A stretch of 64,000 nucleotides of DNA from CAZHEV01 sp964531335 [NCBI: uncultured bacterium] (GCA_964531335.1 CAZHEV010000002.1:1-64000); one strand, 5' to 3'. Counted from the stretch's first letter, positions 7,244 through 15,104 are shown. Notes: generated by a model not told the origin, from the letters alone. Translations and numbers: made by a program.

Positions 7244-8443
7244 CTACCCCTTGAGCCCGGTGTAAAAGGCCGCTGCGAAGGCGGCTTTCATTGCGGCAAG
7301 CCGCATCCGCTGCATGCGGTAGCGTCCGGGGTCGTCGAGGAAGTAGCGGCCTTCCTCGGGGAGCAGCACCAGGCTAACCTTCACGTTCGGGGCGACCCCG
7401 ATGGGCAGGCGGTGCTCCATGCACGCCTCGTACATCCGCCGGAACACGGGGATGAGCTCCTCGGTCTTGGGCGGCGGCGATCCCTCCATGTCGGTGCCCT
7501 TCAGCGGCCGGAACACGCAGACCGTGGGGATGGCCCCGCGCGAGGTCATCCAGTCTATCGCCGCGATCGAGCTCTCCGGGGGCTCGAGCCCCGCCACTAT
7601 CTCCCCGTTTGTGGTGTCGAATATGTCCGCGCAGTACTCCACCGCGTCGAGATATCTCTTAAGGCCGTACTGGGCGTGCTTGCCGGGGCATATTTCCTTG
7701 AAAATCTCCTCGTCGTATATCTCGAAGCAAAAGGAGACCCTGTTCACGCCGAGCTTTCTGAGGCCGCGGTAGCGCTCCAGGTCGTGATGGGGAGGGGTCT
7801 GGACCCCGATAAGGAGACCTGTCTCCTTCTTGACGGCGGCTATGATGGGCTCGAGTATGTCCAGGTACTCGTCGCCCGCGTAGTGGCCGGTGTTGAAGTC
7901 CACGTAAGTAATGCCGGATTCTTTCTTTGCGGCCTTCGCGGTCTCGACTATGTCCGCGACCGTCTTCTCCGAGGCGTCGTCGACCCCGAGGTTCAGCCCC
8001 ACCGAGCAGAACTTGCAGTTTATCCTGTGCGGTTTGTGAACCCAGTAGTCGCAAACGCGGGAGGGATAGACGGCTAGATATGTCCCTTGAAGGGTGCCCA
8101 CCTGGGACATCTTCCTGCCGGAGGAGGTCTTCGCCCCGTACCAGGCCGGCGTGGGGGAGAGGGTGACGGGGGCCACGGGCCTATCGCCCTTGTATATCGC
8201 GTAGGTCCCGTCGGATCGCTTGAGCACGTATGGGGATCGCTCGGCGAACTCCTCCACCACGGGAACGTTCGTGTGAAGGCCGTCGGGCAGGACGAGCTCG
8301 AGGCCGCTTCCCAGGCCCGCCCGGGTCCTGGTGATCGCGCGGCCGCCGTGTGCGGTTACGTTGCAGCTTTCATCTATGCGCATTCCCTTGCAGTAGAGCT
8401 CGAGCTTCAAAAGCCCTGGGTTGCGCGCCACGTCTGTTATCAA
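7244..8443 (-). CDS. Radical SAM protein with atypical cysteine spacing
   Basis: This 399-residue protein has a (beta/alpha) barrel typical of radical SAM enzymes. The putative cluster cysteines are C131, C143 and C146, spaced Cx11CxxC (around CDYWVHKPHRINCKFC) rather than the usual Cx3Cx2C. Later strands include YVDFNTGHYAGDEYL and the GVQTPPHHD segment expected after the cluster. The substrate is unknown; the general layout recalls biotin synthase-like or ThiH-like enzymes. The TTG start at 8443 is supported by AGGAGG 8 bp upstream. No close neighbour suggests a pathway. The 3' end lies in a 164-bp repeat that also occurs 1.1 kb away, and the last residues were probably altered by an insertion. 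Confidence 0.75.
   Translation of the reverse strand: MITDVARNPGLLKLELYCKGMRIDESCNVTAHGGRAITRTRAGLGSGLELVLPDGLHTNVPVVEEFAERSPYVLKRSDGTYAIYKGDRPVAPVTLSPTPAWYGAKTSSGRKMSQVGTLQGTYLAVYPSRVCDYWVHKPHRINCKFCSVGLNLGVDDASEKTVADIVETAKAAKKESGITYVDFNTGHYAGDEYLDILEPIIAAVKKETGLLIGVQTPPHHDLERYRGLRKLGVNRVSFCFEIYDEEIFKEICPGKHAQYGLKRYLDAVEYCADIFDTTNGEIVAGLEPPESSIAAIDWMTSRGAIPTVCVFRPLKGTDMEGSPPPKTEELIPVFRRMYEACMEHRLPIGVAPNVKVSLVLLPEEGRYFLDDPGRYRMQRMRLAAMKAAFAAAFYTGLKG
7246..7409 (+). repeat. 164-bp direct repeat, copy B (in radical SAM gene)
   Basis: This is the second copy of the block at 6123-6286, identical throughout. It forms the last 54 codons or so of the intact radical SAM gene on the minus strand. The stop codon TAG takes only its first base from the repeat. 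The other two (7244-7245) come from the inserted segment, so the insertion supplied the present gene end. Confidence 0.95.
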
Positions 8444-8503
8444 AAACCCTTACCTCCTGGGGACGGCAGTACTTCGGGCGGGGGTGTTCTTATCAAGACA
8501 CCT

Positions 8504-10567
8504 TTATTTAACCATAACAAGCTTTTGGCTCGCTGTGTAGCCCGGAGCGACCATGCGCAGCGCGTAGACTCCCGAGGGGACCTTGCGGTCCTCGGAGTCT
8601 CTCCCGTCCCAGTACTCCCTGTGCCGGCCCGGGCCGAGCCGGCCGTCTATCACCTTCCTGACAAGCCTCCCTCTCGCGTCGAATATCTCCACCCTTGCGT
8701 GGCATGCCGCGGGGACGTCGAAGGCTATGGTGGCCCGACCGCGAGCGGGGCTGGGAAGGCTCGGATACAGCGTGAATTCTCCTATCACCAGAAGCTCTAC
8801 GGGCACCCACGCAGAGGGCCTCAGGGGATCGTTCGAGAGCACCAGCACCCCTCCCCCCAGCCTCTTTCCCTGCAGGCCGGCGCCGTCAAAGGCAAGGATA
8901 AGCTCTTCTCTCTGGCCCGGGGCGAGCGTGCCTTCAGCCGGCGCGACATCGAGCCATTCGATAGCTGACGACCCGGGCGTCGTGTCGCTCAGGGCCCGGG
9001 CCTCGAAGAGGAGATCACTCGGGCCGCGGTTTTCCATCAATATCGTGTGTGTAACGGTCTCGGTGGGGTTGCCGACGGCGTAGATCGAATCGGGGCTCAG
9101 CGCGATGGCGGGCGGTCTCAGCACCGACGCCTTAAGTGGTATTGAAAGCTCGGGCTCGAGGGGGTCGTTGCTGCGCACGGTCAGCGTCCCGAGCTTCTCT
9201 CCCTCCGACTCGCACAGGAAGTCGATAGCCAAGGCCGCGCTGTCGCCGGGCGCGACCTCGAAGGAGGCGAGCCCGGGCGTGAACTCCGCCGCGCTGCAGC
9301 TTACATCGCCGACGGACAAGGGCGCGGTCCCCGTGTTCTTGAAGACGATATCGCAAGATGAGGCATAGCCCGTGTAGACCTCGCCGAAGTCGAGCGAGCA
9401 GGGGGAGGCGCAGATTCTAGCCACGGGAGCCATCATGTCCCACAGGAAGGCGGAGACCTCCGCCTCCGGAAACTCGTGTCCGCCTGCGTGCGTCAGGCAC
9501 TGGACGTTGTCCAGCGCCGAGAAGAACCGAGCGGTGCAACCGGCTCGCACCTCGGCGAAGTAGGCCCCTTCCTCCTCGGTGCCCCAGGTGAAAAGATACT
9601 CCGTGTCCGAGTCGCGGATGGCGTTGAATATGTGCATTCGCGAGTGGTATTCGGTCATCCCGGGGATGAGGATCTGGCTCAGCCCGTCCACGGACAGCTC
9701 TTCCCTTATGACGGAATAGCCGGATGAGACTATCGCGCCGTCAGGCTTCGATTGGACGGCGTTGTAGAGAGTGGCCTGGCCTCCCTGGGACAGGCCGGCC
9801 ACGACGACCCGGTCGTAGCGGTTCTTGAGATAGCGCACCATGCACATGGAGTCGGCGATGTACCGGCAGGAGTATGAGCCGCCGTCGTTCGCCAGGTGAT
9901 AGACGATTGCCTCCTGAGAGAGCTTTCGATACCCGTTATGGACGGCGAGGAAGTCCTCGTTGGGCTTTACGTAGACGTACATGTCCCAGTACGGCCGTAC
10001 GATCTCGGCTATGTTGTGGTGGTAGTTCGAGGCATCGTTGATATATATCTTAGTGGATTGATTTTCCCCCGTGCCCGGAATTATTAGCATGGCGTTTTCA
10101 CCGGTCCCGGCCTGCGACTCCCTGAAGAAGGCGTAGGACTTGTGCTGCATGCCCGAGACGTCGTAGTCGACTGATAGAGCCTGGTACCTGCACGATAATC
10201 CGTCAACGCACTCGAGCTCGTGACCGAGGAGCGTCATGTTCGCGTACGCGTTGGAAAAGGCGTCTGCGGGAAAGTACATCCCCTCGAGATGCGCGGTCAC
10301 GTCATCGAGAGTCTCCACTGCGGGATATCTCAATGGAGGGAACTTCAAGAGGCCTTCGGTGCAGGCGTTTCTTATCAATTGGTCTCTGACGTACGGGGGC
10401 AGCGGGCAATCGCCCGGGGCCTGGACGGCACCCGGGGATAGTCCGGCGGCTTGCGCGGCTGCGCCGAGGGTGACGGTCGCCGCGGCCAGGAGTACCCCCA
10501 GGGCGAGCGCGGCCAACAGGCCCGGATAGTGGCGCGCGCGTCGCGTTGATGCTTCAGTCCACCTCAT
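8504..10567 (-). CDS. Secreted alpha/beta hydrolase with choice-of-anchor D and FlgD-Ig domains
   Basis: This is a 687-residue exported protein. After a signal peptide (MRWTEASTRRARHYPG plus a hydrophobic stretch ending near AQAAG) comes an alpha/beta-hydrolase region. It carries the nucleophile elbow GLSQGG at about residue 255 and a later GGHEFPEAEV histidine, resembling PHB depolymerase or feruloyl esterase folds. Residues from about 390 to 600 form two HYDIN/ASPM-like domains (DFGEVYTGYASSCDIVFKN and similar). The C-terminus is a FlgD-like Ig domain (VEIFDARGRLVRKVIDG, GVYALRM). ATG at 10567 is used, not 10597, because GGGGAGG lies 6 bp upstream and gives a clean signal peptide. The substrate is not predictable; a polyester or ester bond is the best guess. 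Confidence 0.78.
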   Translation of the reverse strand: MRWTEASTRRARHYPGLLAALALGVLLAAATVTLGAAAQAAGLSPGAVQAPGDCPLPPYVRDQLIRNACTEGLLKFPPLRYPAVETLDDVTAHLEGMYFPADAFSNAYANMTLLGHELECVDGLSCRYQALSVDYDVSGMQHKSYAFFRESQAGTGENAMLIIPGTGENQSTKIYINDASNYHHNIAEIVRPYWDMYVYVKPNEDFLAVHNGYRKLSQEAIVYHLANDGGSYSCRYIADSMCMVRYLKNRYDRVVVAGLSQGGQATLYNAVQSKPDGAIVSSGYSVIREELSVDGLSQILIPGMTEYHSRMHIFNAIRDSDTEYLFTWGTEEEGAYFAEVRAGCTARFFSALDNVQCLTHAGGHEFPEAEVSAFLWDMMAPVARICASPCSLDFGEVYTGYASSCDIVFKNTGTAPLSVGDVSCSAAEFTPGLASFEVAPGDSAALAIDFLCESEGEKLGTLTVRSNDPLEPELSIPLKASVLRPPAIALSPDSIYAVGNPTETVTHTILMENRGPSDLLFEARALSDTTPGSSAIEWLDVAPAEGTLAPGQREELILAFDGAGLQGKRLGGGVLVLSNDPLRPSAWVPVELLVIGEFTLYPSLPSPARGRATIAFDVPAACHARVEIFDARGRLVRKVIDGRLGPGRHREYWDGRDSEDRKVPSGVYALRMVAPGYTASQKLVMVK

Positions 10568-10695
10568 AGAACACCTCCCCGGGGCGCTGAGCCCCATTCC
10601 AACCGCCGGACGTGGCCCGTCGGATTCAGATGCGGACTAAATATGTCTGAACAACAATTCTACTATAGAGATGCGGCGTTCATCAACGCGCTCTG

Positions 10696-10755
10696 TGATA
10701 CAATTGCCGGGCCGGCGGCAGGCGTCACGCGGCAGGCGTCACGCGGCAGCCGGCA
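10696..10755 (+). promoter_or_regulatory. Extended -10 promoter and 14-bp tandem repeats before the haem sensor gene
   Basis: TGATACAAT (10696-10704) is an extended -10; no good -35 is seen. The leader then contains GGCAGGCGTCACGC at 10717-10730 and again at 10731-10744, followed by a partial third copy (GGCAGCCGGCA). The gene start is 40 bp further on, behind GGAAGGCGG. Confidence 0.4.
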
Positions 10756-10794
10756 ACTACGATCGATGGGTAACTTCTGAAAGGAAGGCGGTGA

Positions 10795-11415
10795 ATGTCT
10801 GCAACGTCTGGTAAAGGGAAGGTCCTTCTTATCGCGGGGCTTGTAGTGGCGGTGATGCTGGCGATAGCGAGTTATCTCTCGTTTCGTTACTGGGAGCGGC
10901 AGGTCACCGAGATGATAAAGGAAGAGGCGATGGTGCTCGCGAGGACGATCGAGGCGGGGCTTTCGGTCTTCATGGTGGAGGGCTCCGCGAAGAAGGTGAG
11001 CTCGCTGCTCGAGTTCGCCGCCGAAGCCCCCGACGTGGCCTACGTCAGGATCATAGGCTCAGACGGGACCATAGCGGCCTCGTCGATACCTGGCGAGGAG
11101 GACACCGCGGAGCCGGCCTTTGAAGAGCGCACATCCATTGGAACGTCGGCGAGGGTGGACGTCATCCGAGACGATGAGCTCGGAGGCAGCGTGAGGCTCT
11201 TTCTGCCCATCATGAACAGGGAGAAGTGCCGGTCATGTCACGATCCCGGCCTCGTGACTCTGGGAGCCGTGGACATGCGCCTTGCGATGGGCGAGGCGCT
11301 CGGGCCGATGTCCTCCGCCCACAAGTACATGTTCGGCTTCGTGACGGTGGGCATAGCGGCCGTGTTCGGCGCGCTCTACATGGTCCACAGAACAGGCCGA
11401 AAGAGCCGAGGCTGA
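10795..11415 (+). CDS. Membrane-anchored single-haem sensor domain protein
   Basis: This 206-residue protein has a TM helix at about 8-30, an extracytoplasmic sensor region, and a second TM helix at about 178-198. A c-type haem site CRSCH (C145, C148, H149) follows the LPIMNREK motif, near the end of the sensor domain. This is the input module usually found on histidine kinases, diguanylate cyclases or chemoreceptors (DUF3365-like). Here the protein stops after TM2 with a short basic tail (GRKSRG) and has no transmitter domain. Haem attachment would rely on a System II machinery like ResB/CcsA at 59-62 kb. It may act with a partner encoded elsewhere, or be a truncated receptor. The start is supported by GGAAGGCGG. 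Confidence 0.7.
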   Translation: MSATSGKGKVLLIAGLVVAVMLAIASYLSFRYWERQVTEMIKEEAMVLARTIEAGLSVFMVEGSAKKVSSLLEFAAEAPDVAYVRIIGSDGTIAASSIPGEEDTAEPAFEERTSIGTSARVDVIRDDELGGSVRLFLPIMNREKCRSCHDPGLVTLGAVDMRLAMGEALGPMSSAHKYMFGFVTVGIAAVFGALYMVHRTGRKSRG

Positions 11416-11529
11416 CACCTGCCGCCCGGCATCCAGGCATAAGGCCCACCGGGAAGAGCGTGTGCCGGGGAGAGCCGCTATCGCCGGCAGCCAAAGACAT
11501 CGCCGTCGCCCGGCCCGGCGGAAACAGAC

Positions 11530-12117
11530 CTACTTCATTCCGAGCTTTTTCCCCTGCGCGATCAGCTCGATCACTTCCTCCATGCGCCGTTCGCGGGTTT
11601 CCTGCATTCGCGGGCTCTGGATCCAGCCTATCAGCATCTTCTTGTAGGCCGGCGTGTAGGAGTCGAACCTGTCCCTTATCTCGGGGTCGGACTTCAGCGC
11701 CTCTCTGAGCTCGGGTGGAATCCGGACGGGCGACTCCCTGAACCTCACCTTGCCCCAGCGCCCGTCCGCCTTGGCCTCCTTTATCTTGGCCCGGCCGGCC
11801 TCGGCCATCTTGCCCTGTTTTATCATCTTGCGCGCGCGCTTTTTGTTGATCTCGCTCCACTCGCTCTTTTTCCGGCGCGGCGTGAACTTCTGCATGTACT
11901 TCCGATCATCGATCTTTCTTGCTATGCTGTCTATCCAGCCGAAGCACAGGGCCTCCTCCACGGCCTCCTCGTAGGAGAGGGTCTGCGCCCCGGTGTGCTT
12001 CTTGTTGAATACGAGCCACGCCTCGCCTTGCGACGCGTGGTGCTCGAGGAGCCATTTCCTCCATGCTTCCCTGTCAGTTACATGCAGCGGGTCCTTTCCG
12101 CTCGTCTTTTCCGCCAC
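11530..12117 (-). CDS. ydeI: YdeI/OmdA family protein
   Basis: This 195-residue protein belongs to the YdeI/OmpD-associated family. The N-terminal motif (SQGEAWLVFNKKHTG, then YEEAVEEALCFGWID) and the following RKIDDRKYMQKFTPRRKKSEWS are hallmarks. The C-terminal segment (PPELREALKSDPEIRDRFDSYTPAYKK) is the second conserved block. Members are linked with resistance to antimicrobial peptides or stress, but the biochemical activity is not established. Start GTG at 12117 has AAGGGTGA just upstream. A ten-unit 16-bp repeat array lies directly upstream of the ribosome binding site and may influence its expression. Confidence 0.85.
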   Translation of the reverse strand: MAEKTSGKDPLHVTDREAWRKWLLEHHASQGEAWLVFNKKHTGAQTLSYEEAVEEALCFGWIDSIARKIDDRKYMQKFTPRRKKSEWSEINKKRARKMIKQGKMAEAGRAKIKEAKADGRWGKVRFRESPVRIPPELREALKSDPEIRDRFDSYTPAYKKMLIGWIQSPRMQETRERRMEEVIELIAQGKKLGMK

Positions 12118-12132
12118 TCACCCTTCCTTCCG

Positions 12133-12292
12133 TCGATATGGTTTCACATCGATATGGTGACCCGTAGAGATGGCGGCCCGTCTACACGGCCCGCCATCTT
12201 GATCGTGTCCCATCGATACGATGACCCATCGATATGCAGTCCCGTCGACACGATGCGCCAACAAGATGCTCTTGCATCGATATGATACTATC
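12133..12292. repeat. Ten-unit 16-bp degenerate tandem repeat
   Basis: Ten consecutive 16-bp units with no gaps run from 12133 to 12292, consensus TCGATATGGTGNCCCA. Units 1, 2, 6, 7 and 10 start TCGATA and unit 8 starts TCGACA. Units 3, 4, 5 and 9 are more diverged but keep phase (for example the G/C-rich 3' end). The array fills the gap between the stop codon of the secreted propeller protein (unit 10 overlaps that TAG at 12288-12290) and the SD of ydeI. Constant period with divergent units implies an old array, or selection for spacing near 1.5 helical turns. There are no spacers, so it is not a CRISPR. Confidence 0.85.
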
Positions 12293-14732
12293 GAGCCAAG
12301 GTCATCTTCTTGACGTCACTCCAGCCGGGGGCCTCTATCCGGTAGAAGTAGGTCCCGGCAGGCATCGGCCTGCCGCTTGCCCCGGCGCCGTCCCAGGCCA
12401 ACGCGTACTCGTCGGGCGCAAGCTCCGAGTCCACGAGGGTGCTCACGAGCCTGCCCTTGGCGTCGAAAACCAGAAGTCTAACATGTCCCTGCACATTCAG
12501 CGAGAATGTTATCCTCGTGGACGCCGAAAACGGATTGGGCGTGTTCTGGAAAAGCGCGTTGGGGTGCGCCCGACCGCCCCCGGGGACGCCGGTTATCATG
12601 TCGGGGCTCAAGAGCGCGAAGGGGCTCTCGTTTTCGTGCACGTCCCATGCCGAGATCTTGTAGTAGTACTCGTCCCCGTAACCGTAGCCGGTGTCCACCA
12701 GCGAGGTGTCCGTCGCGGTTCCTATCAGGTTTGTCTCATCCGGCACGAAGCCGGGCGACGTGCCCCTGTAGATCGCGTAGTGGTGCAGGTCGATCTCGGT
12801 GTTGGGGTTCCAGTGTATCCACAGGCTCTGGCCCCCGGCGTAATCGCCGGCCACGCCTTGCGGCATGCAGGGCGCCAGGTTGTCCACCGAGTAGCCTTCG
12901 GCCGGCGCCGAGTCCCACCAGTCTACCCCGGAGCTCCCGTGGGCGGACACGAAGAAGTTCTCTATCCCCGGGTCGACCCCGGTTGAATCCCTGGTCGTCT
13001 CCGCGGTGAAGCCGTAAGTCGCCAGATAGTGCGCGTCCACTGTGCCCACCAGCTCCCAGTAGCCGTAGGGGGAAAGGTAATGGGCCGGCCTTTTCGCCTC
13101 CCCCGGCGCCCGGGCGAAGGCGCTTGCCCCCACCGCGCCTTGTGATGCCGGGTTTCCGGGATCCAGGGAAGCCGCTTCGGCGATCTGCGCGGCCTCGGGG
13201 GGCGCCGCATCGCGCCATATGGAGTAGTAGTCGACGCCCGCCGTCTGCCATGTGTCAAGGCGGCTCGCTTCGAACTTTATCCAAACCTGGCCTCCCTGGT
13301 CCCCTTCTATGTCCGTTATCGATGCTATCGTGGGAGCGGGCAGCCCCCAGTAGCCCTGCCGGGTGATCCGCTGGGCGTAGGCGTCCCAGCCTCCGGTCCG
13401 GCCGTCCATCCACGCGGCTATCGCGCCCCCCGCGCCGTCTGCGACCGCGACCGGCATTGTCTGCGTTCCTGACGCCGTGCAGAGCGGGACGTCCTCCGGC
13501 GACCATACTAGAGCGCCTTCGGAGTCGATGCGATTCGCATAGATGTCATCGGTTCCGAGCTGTTCGCCGGCCCATGTGACTATGGCGCCTCCAGCCCCGT
13601 CCGATACCAGTCCAACGCAAATGCGCTCCCATGCGCCGGTGCTAACCGGCTCCCCGTCGGCCGTCCAGTGCGCGGTCCCCGAAAGATCGATCATTTGCGC
13701 GTAGATCTCGCCATTTCCCGTGCGTTTATCCAGCCAGGCTATGATAAAGCCCTCGCCCGTGCTGCTTCTTATCGACTCCGGGTCTTGCTGCACGCCGCTC
13801 GCCGCGCACACGGCCACCCCGTGCGCCGTCCACTGTGCGACTCCTTCGCCGTCCACCCGCTGCGAGTAGATGTCCTGGCTGGAGCCCCTGTAGTCCTCCC
13901 AGGTGACCACCGCGCCGCCCATACCGTCCGGGACGAGGGTCGTCGGCCACTGCATGCCGGACTGAACGCACAGGGCCACGCCGTTCAAAGCCCACAGGCC
14001 CGACCCGCTCGCGTCGATGCGCTGGACGTAGACGTCCGAAACGAATATCTCGTTCTGGTAGTCGCCCCAGGCGATCACGGCTCCGCCCGCGCCGTCTTGG
14101 ATCATTGCGGAGATCATCTGCTCGTCGGTGGCGGTCGTTACCGCCACCCCGTTGGAGATCCACTGGGGCGTTCCAGAGGAGTTCAGTCTCTGCGCGTAGA
14201 TGTCGGAATCGCCGACCCGTGTGTCCCGCCAGGCGATTATCGCGCCGCCTTCTTCATCGGATACTATCAGGGCCTCGACCTGGTCGCCGGCGGTCGCGGC
14301 CACGGCCACGCCATCGGAGGTCCACAGAGGTGTGCCCTCGGCGTCTATACGCTGCGCGTAGACGTCCCAGTTGCCCGATCGCTTGTCGTACCAGGTTATT
14401 ATCGCCCCGCCCAGCAGATCGGTCGCCAATTGAGGCGTGTACTGGAGGCTGTCGTTCGTGCACACCGCCACGCCTCCCGCGGCCCACAGAGGCCTGCCCC
14501 ACTCGTCTATCCTCTGGGCGTAGATGTCGAGGTTTCCGTTTCTTCCGTCGCTCCAAGTCAGGATCGCGCCGCCGTCCGGGATGTCCAAAATCTGGACTTC
14601 CACCTGGCCGCCGGATTCCTCGCATACCGCGGCTCCGTTCCGGGGCCACTCCGCCCATGACGCTCCGGGTTGCGCTATGACGAATGCGAATACGGCAAGG
14701 CCCGGCAGTAGTGCAGCGTAGCTCTTGTTCAT
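12288..14732 (-). CDS. Secreted beta-propeller-like repeat protein with Fn3 and FlgD-Ig domains
   Basis: This 814-residue exported protein starts with a signal peptide (MNKSYAALL, hydrophobic core, ASWAEWP). Residues of about 40-450 hold eight repeats of about 50 residues, each with the pattern GGAIITWYDKRSGNWDVYAQ followed by a RID..G..LW segment. This looks like an eight-bladed propeller. A fibronectin type III-like region follows (HHYAIYRGTSPGFVPDETN ... YYYKISAWD). The C-terminus is a FlgD-like Ig domain (VRLLVFDAKGRLVSTLVD, GTYFYRIEAPG). The function is unknown; surface adhesion or scaffolding is the usual inference. Start ATG 14732 has AAGGGAGG upstream, very similar to two further SD/ATG sites just upstream of it. 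Confidence 0.8.
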   Translation of the reverse strand: MNKSYAALLPGLAVFAFVIAQPGASWAEWPRNGAAVCEESGGQVEVQILDIPDGGAILTWSDGRNGNLDIYAQRIDEWGRPLWAAGGVAVCTNDSLQYTPQLATDLLGGAIITWYDKRSGNWDVYAQRIDAEGTPLWTSDGVAVAATAGDQVEALIVSDEEGGAIIAWRDTRVGDSDIYAQRLNSSGTPQWISNGVAVTTATDEQMISAMIQDGAGGAVIAWGDYQNEIFVSDVYVQRIDASGSGLWALNGVALCVQSGMQWPTTLVPDGMGGAVVTWEDYRGSSQDIYSQRVDGEGVAQWTAHGVAVCAASGVQQDPESIRSSTGEGFIIAWLDKRTGNGEIYAQMIDLSGTAHWTADGEPVSTGAWERICVGLVSDGAGGAIVTWAGEQLGTDDIYANRIDSEGALVWSPEDVPLCTASGTQTMPVAVADGAGGAIAAWMDGRTGGWDAYAQRITRQGYWGLPAPTIASITDIEGDQGGQVWIKFEASRLDTWQTAGVDYYSIWRDAAPPEAAQIAEAASLDPGNPASQGAVGASAFARAPGEAKRPAHYLSPYGYWELVGTVDAHYLATYGFTAETTRDSTGVDPGIENFFVSAHGSSGVDWWDSAPAEGYSVDNLAPCMPQGVAGDYAGGQSLWIHWNPNTEIDLHHYAIYRGTSPGFVPDETNLIGTATDTSLVDTGYGYGDEYYYKISAWDVHENESPFALLSPDMITGVPGGGRAHPNALFQNTPNPFSASTRITFSLNVQGHVRLLVFDAKGRLVSTLVDSELAPDEYALAWDGAGASGRPMPAGTYFYRIEAPGWSDVKKMTLAR

Positions 14733-14792
14733 ACGACCTCCCTTGTGGGCTCCAGCCTTGTGGCTGATAGCCGATGACCAACGCGGCGGGTC

Positions 14793-14903
14793 TCAGCGCT
14801 TCGCCGTGGCCCGTCTCCAATACGTGCTTCCGTTGCGGCTTGATATGAGCAGAACAGCCGTCGCGATAAAAACGATCTTGCCGGCTGTGCTCCTCGATTT
14901 CAT
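14793..14903 (-). CDS. Small ORF with signal-like N-terminus
   Basis: This 36-codon frame starts at ATG 14903 behind GAAGGAG, 6 bp upstream. It encodes MKSRSTAGKIVFIATAVLL then a short polar tail ending RATAKR. The N-terminus looks like a signal peptide or a single TM helix. Its SD/start context closely resembles that of the secreted protein gene starting at 14732 and of another ATG at 14973. It could be a tiny membrane peptide, or the stump of a duplicated secreted-protein gene. No homologue is recognised. Confidence 0.35.
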   Translation of the reverse strand: MKSRSTAGKIVFIATAVLLISSRNGSTYWRRATAKR

Positions 14904-15104
14904 TGCGATCTCCTTCACGTGGAGAACCTCGATGGCGTCAGCCATGGCCGCATCGACGCCAGGACCTTGACATCATCGCGATCTCCCTTGCGTGGGGAGC
15001 GGCCCGCGCGGCGGGAGTGCCGGCTCCCGGAGCACGTGGAGGCTCTAAAAGATAGATTATTCTATCACACTAAGTTATTATTTGTCAATGCACTACGAAA
15101 GCTA

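Noticed and set aside
6123-7409. Target-site duplication of an insertion sequence
   Set aside because: A 164-bp identical flank is far longer than IS target duplications, and there is no transposase or terminal inverted repeat.
7232-8968. Long + strand ORFs of 281 and 293 codons
   Set aside because: They are complementary shadows of the radical SAM gene and the hydrolase gene in GC-rich DNA; no family or SD.
12133-12292. CRISPR array from the 16-bp repeats
   Set aside because: Units touch each other with no spacers, are too short for CRISPR repeats, and no cas genes are present.
13668-14660. 330-codon + strand ORF
   Set aside because: Shadow of the repeat-rich secreted propeller gene; composition follows the opposite frame.
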